From Candidatus Hodarchaeota archaeon (GTDB taxonomy: Archaea; Asgardarchaeota; Heimdallarchaeia; Hodarchaeales; YT1-057), in the NCBI GenBank assembly GCA_016839955.1, contig JAEOTI010000249.1, positions 1-5,885 on the forward strand: a stretch of 5,885 nt of DNA, written 5' to 3'. A model generated the notes under the pieces. That model was given only the letters and a program-made list of their open reading frames with translations, did no database searches and had not been told where the DNA came from. Both the position numbers and the translations under genes were made by a program. Positions 3,975 to 5,885 of this stretch are shown here, piece by piece (positions within the stretch are counted from its first letter, which is position 1; every line of letters starts with the position of its first letter).

Positions 3975-5885
3975 AGAAAAATTCATTCTGACCTCTAATA
4001 TATTTTTTAAATAATTCTAGTGCTAGTATTGGAACCATTGCGGCAGTAAGGCAAAAGGCCCAGTCAAAAGGAGTCAGATAGGCTAATTCTAGATTGAATG
4101 TAGTTATATCTACCAATAGTTCTTGTAGTTCAGGAATGTACATGAGTAAAACATGAGTAATCGGTAATGTAAAGACGCAGACGTACACAACCCAAAATCT
4201 CTCATCTGTAAACGCAGATGTAATTGGTTTATTCATTCTACGTAGAGATAATACTAAGAAACACTCACAAAAGAAAATCGTAGTGATTAACATTGTTCTA
4301 GCTTTAACATGGGCCCAATCTTTTGGTTTTATTATATTTTCATTTTCAAAATACCATTCTTTTGGAACAATCCCTTCCTTATTAAACTTAGTTGGCTCAA
4401 GAAGATCTAAGAAGCCAAAATCTGGTGCATTATACGTTAAGTAAAAAACTAGATGAAGCATTAAAGAAAGGGAAAAAGCTCCGACAATTAGAGCCCACAT
4501 TAAATTTTTATTAATAATGCCTTCGCCATCAAGGGGCATTCGATTCATTATATCTTTATCACCGCGATCAAATATTAGTGCAAATGCAGGTAATCCATGA
4601 GCTAATGAAAAAATGTAAACCCGTTGCCAATTATCAAATACTGTGTGATCTGCTCCCAGTAAAAAGGTAGAACCAATATAGAGCAATGCTTCAGCTAAAT
4701 TAATCATCACATAAAAGAAAATCATCATCCGAATCTTCTGGAATAAATTACGCCCTTGTTTAATCCCTGTTACTATACTATTGAAGCTATCGTCAGTAAT
4801 GACAATATCAGATGCTTGTTTTGCAACGTCAGTGCCGGCTATTCCCATAACTACGCCAGCGTCTGCCATTGATAACGCTAAAGCATCATTGACTCCATCC
4901 CCTGTCATGGCAACTACACGATCTTTGTTTTGATATCGTTCTACGATCACTTGTTTATCTTTAGGAGCTACACGGGCATAAACAACGGTGTTCTCAAATT
5001 CCTGATCATTTAAATCATCAGCTTCTCCTCCCATGCGAACATCCCTTTTTGCTCCTAGTTGAATAATACCTACATTTTCTGCAATAGTAGCGGCTGTTGG
5101 AGCAGCATCACCAGTTATCATGATTGGAGTAATGCCTGCACTATGACATTCCTTCACAGATTTAAGTACACCATCTCTGGGAGGATCTAGTAAACATATA
5201 AAGCCTAAATAGGTCAACTCACTTTCTAATTCATCTCGATCCATCTCAGAAACATCAACAAAATCCTCAAACTGTTTATAGGCTATTGATATGACTCGAA
5301 ATCCTAGTTTTGCATGGTCATCAGTAAATTCCTGAACTAATTTTCGTTGTTTGTCTGTTAAATCGGTAATTTCGTACGGTGGACCGGCTTTGTTACACCT
5401 AGGCAAGACAACCTCAGTAGCACCTTTACAAAAGAGTACAATTCCAGGTCTATCATCAAAAAAGACCTTACTCATTCTTTTCAGACGAGAATCGAACGGA
5501 AGTTCACGAATAAGTTTGTAACTTACCTCTATATCATGTTTATCAATACCGCTCTTGTTGAAGAGCGTAACTAGAGCAGCATCCGTCGGATCACCAATTG
5601 CTCTCCATGAAGCATCACATCCAACACAATCCATAACTTCCTGGATTAAGACTGATGCATCGTTGTTAAGATAGCCAGCTATAGTCATAAATTCCAGAGC
5701 AGATCCAGGGTATGCAAAATTTATTGGCGCCAGAACCCCTTCAGGTGTTTCATACTCACCAGGGATTGTCGATTGAGCTTTAGCTTCCGTTGGTATTAGG
5801 AGTAGATCACGTATTTCACCTGAAGGACCATAACCAAGGCCAGAGACACCATACAGATGATGTCCGTCCCAAATTCGTTTCACAG
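3973..5885 (-). CDS. P2-type cation-transporting ATPase, C-terminal part
   Basis: This ion pump of the Ca2+-ATPase-like P2 group is cut by the right window edge. The first visible codon, GTG 5883-5881 (residue 1 here), is an internal valine: VKRIWDG normally follows the phosphorylated DKTGTLT..NEMT, so that aspartate, the actuator domain and M1-M4 lie outside. Present are the nucleotide-binding domain with GDPTDAAL (97-104), LPFDSRLKRM (128-137) and KGATE (153-157); the phosphorylation domain with DPPR (233-236), MITGD (255-259) and MTGDGVND (326-333); and M5-M10 near 386-409, 420-438, 461-484, 529-548, 563-583 and 606-626. M5 keeps Asn395 and Glu398 of the N-x-x-E motif. M6 reads YIFSLAHGLPAFAL, where SERCA has Asn, Thr and Asp in W-V-N-L-V-T-D-G-L-P-A; here these are Phe425, Ala428 and His429. 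DAPALK after the hinge is DALALS (333-338). The transported ion is therefore uncertain. The catalytic core looks intact and the frame unbroken. Confidence 0.9.
   Translation of the reverse strand, partial: VKRIWDGHHLYGVSGLGYGPSGEIRDLLLIPTEAKAQSTIPGEYETPEGVLAPINFAYPGSALEFMTIAGYLNNDASVLIQEVMDCVGCDASWRAIGDPTDAALVTLFNKSGIDKHDIEVSYKLIRELPFDSRLKRMSKVFFDDRPGIVLFCKGATEVVLPRCNKAGPPYEITDLTDKQRKLVQEFTDDHAKLGFRVISIAYKQFEDFVDVSEMDRDELESELTYLGFICLLDPPRDGVLKSVKECHSAGITPIMITGDAAPTAATIAENVGIIQLGAKRDVRMGGEADDLNDQEFENTVVYARVAPKDKQVIVERYQNKDRVVAMTGDGVNDALALSMADAGVVMGIAGTDVAKQASDIVITDDSFNSIVTGIKQGRNLFQKIRMMIFFYVMINLAEALLYIGSTFLLGADHTVFDNWQRVYIFSLAHGLPAFALIFDRGDKDIMNRMPLDGEGIINKNLMWALIVGAFSLSLMLHLVFYLTYNAPDFGFLDLLEPTKFNKEGIVPKEWYFENENIIKPKDWAHVKARTMLITTIFFCECFLVLSLRRMNKPITSAFTDERFWVVYVCVFTLPITHVLLMYIPELQELLVDITTFNLELAYLTPFDWAFCLTAAMVPILALELFKKYIRGQNEFF

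Noticed and set aside
5881..5883. GTG as the start codon of the ATPase
   Set aside because: The residues VKRIWDG match the segment right after the DKTGTLT motif of P2 ATPases, so the valine is internal and the gene is cut by the window edge.
1..5885. tRNA, rRNA, CRISPR array, insertion sequence
   Set aside because: I saw no cloverleaf-like sequences, regularly spaced repeats, transposase motifs or terminal inverted repeats; nearly all of the window is explained by coding regions.

Overview
This is an AT-rich window, roughly 35-40% GC by eye, most likely from an archaeon. The clearest evidence is the glycosyltransferase at 2989-3969: its key loop (residues 162-171) is of the archaeal/eukaryotic GlcNAc-1-phosphate transferase type, not the bacterial MraY type. 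The short-chain prenyl diphosphate synthase at 1496-2527 also has archaeal features. An Asgard-type archaeon would fit the base composition and the eukaryote-like transferase, but that placement is inference. Shine-Dalgarno (SD) sites 8 nt before the start precede at least two genes, so SD-led initiation is used here.

Layout. Positions 1-2919 are read on the minus strand, in transcription order: a small protein with ten cysteines (outer frame 2656-2919); a GGPP/FPP-type prenyl diphosphate synthase (1496-2527) with a good SD and a possible TATA-like box upstream; a HipA-like (PI3/4-kinase-fold) kinase (343-1467) 28 nt downstream; and a coiled-coil protein (from about 343 down to 1, running off the left edge). 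The coiled-coil frame is fully open but has no ATG, GTG or TTG start. It has a strong SD 8 nt before an ATT codon, or alternatively it has lost one base from an A run. Positions 2989-3969 (plus) encode a multi-membrane-span GlcNAc-1-P transferase of the AglH/DPAGT1 type, starting at TTG with an SD. Positions 3973-5885 (minus) carry the C-terminal two thirds of a P2-type cation ATPase; its 5' end, with the actuator domain and the phosphorylated aspartate, lies beyond the right edge.

How the genes may work together. The prenyl synthase makes the C15-C20 precursors needed for archaeal membrane lipids and for longer polyprenols. The divergently transcribed transferase loads a sugar phosphate onto a polyprenyl/dolichyl-phosphate carrier, the first step of N-glycan assembly. 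The two therefore form a plausible lipid-carrier neighbourhood. The kinase and the coiled-coil protein share the synthase's transcription direction with short gaps, so co-expression is likely; no HipB-like DNA-binding antitoxin is visible. The ATPase is convergent with the transferase, with only 3 nt between the two stop codons.

Most unusual points: the ATPase lacks the usual ion-binding Asn/Thr/Asp of membrane helix M6 although its catalytic core is intact; the coiled-coil gene has no ordinary start; a HipA-like kinase sits in an isoprenoid gene cluster; and the cysteine-rich protein has no recognised family.
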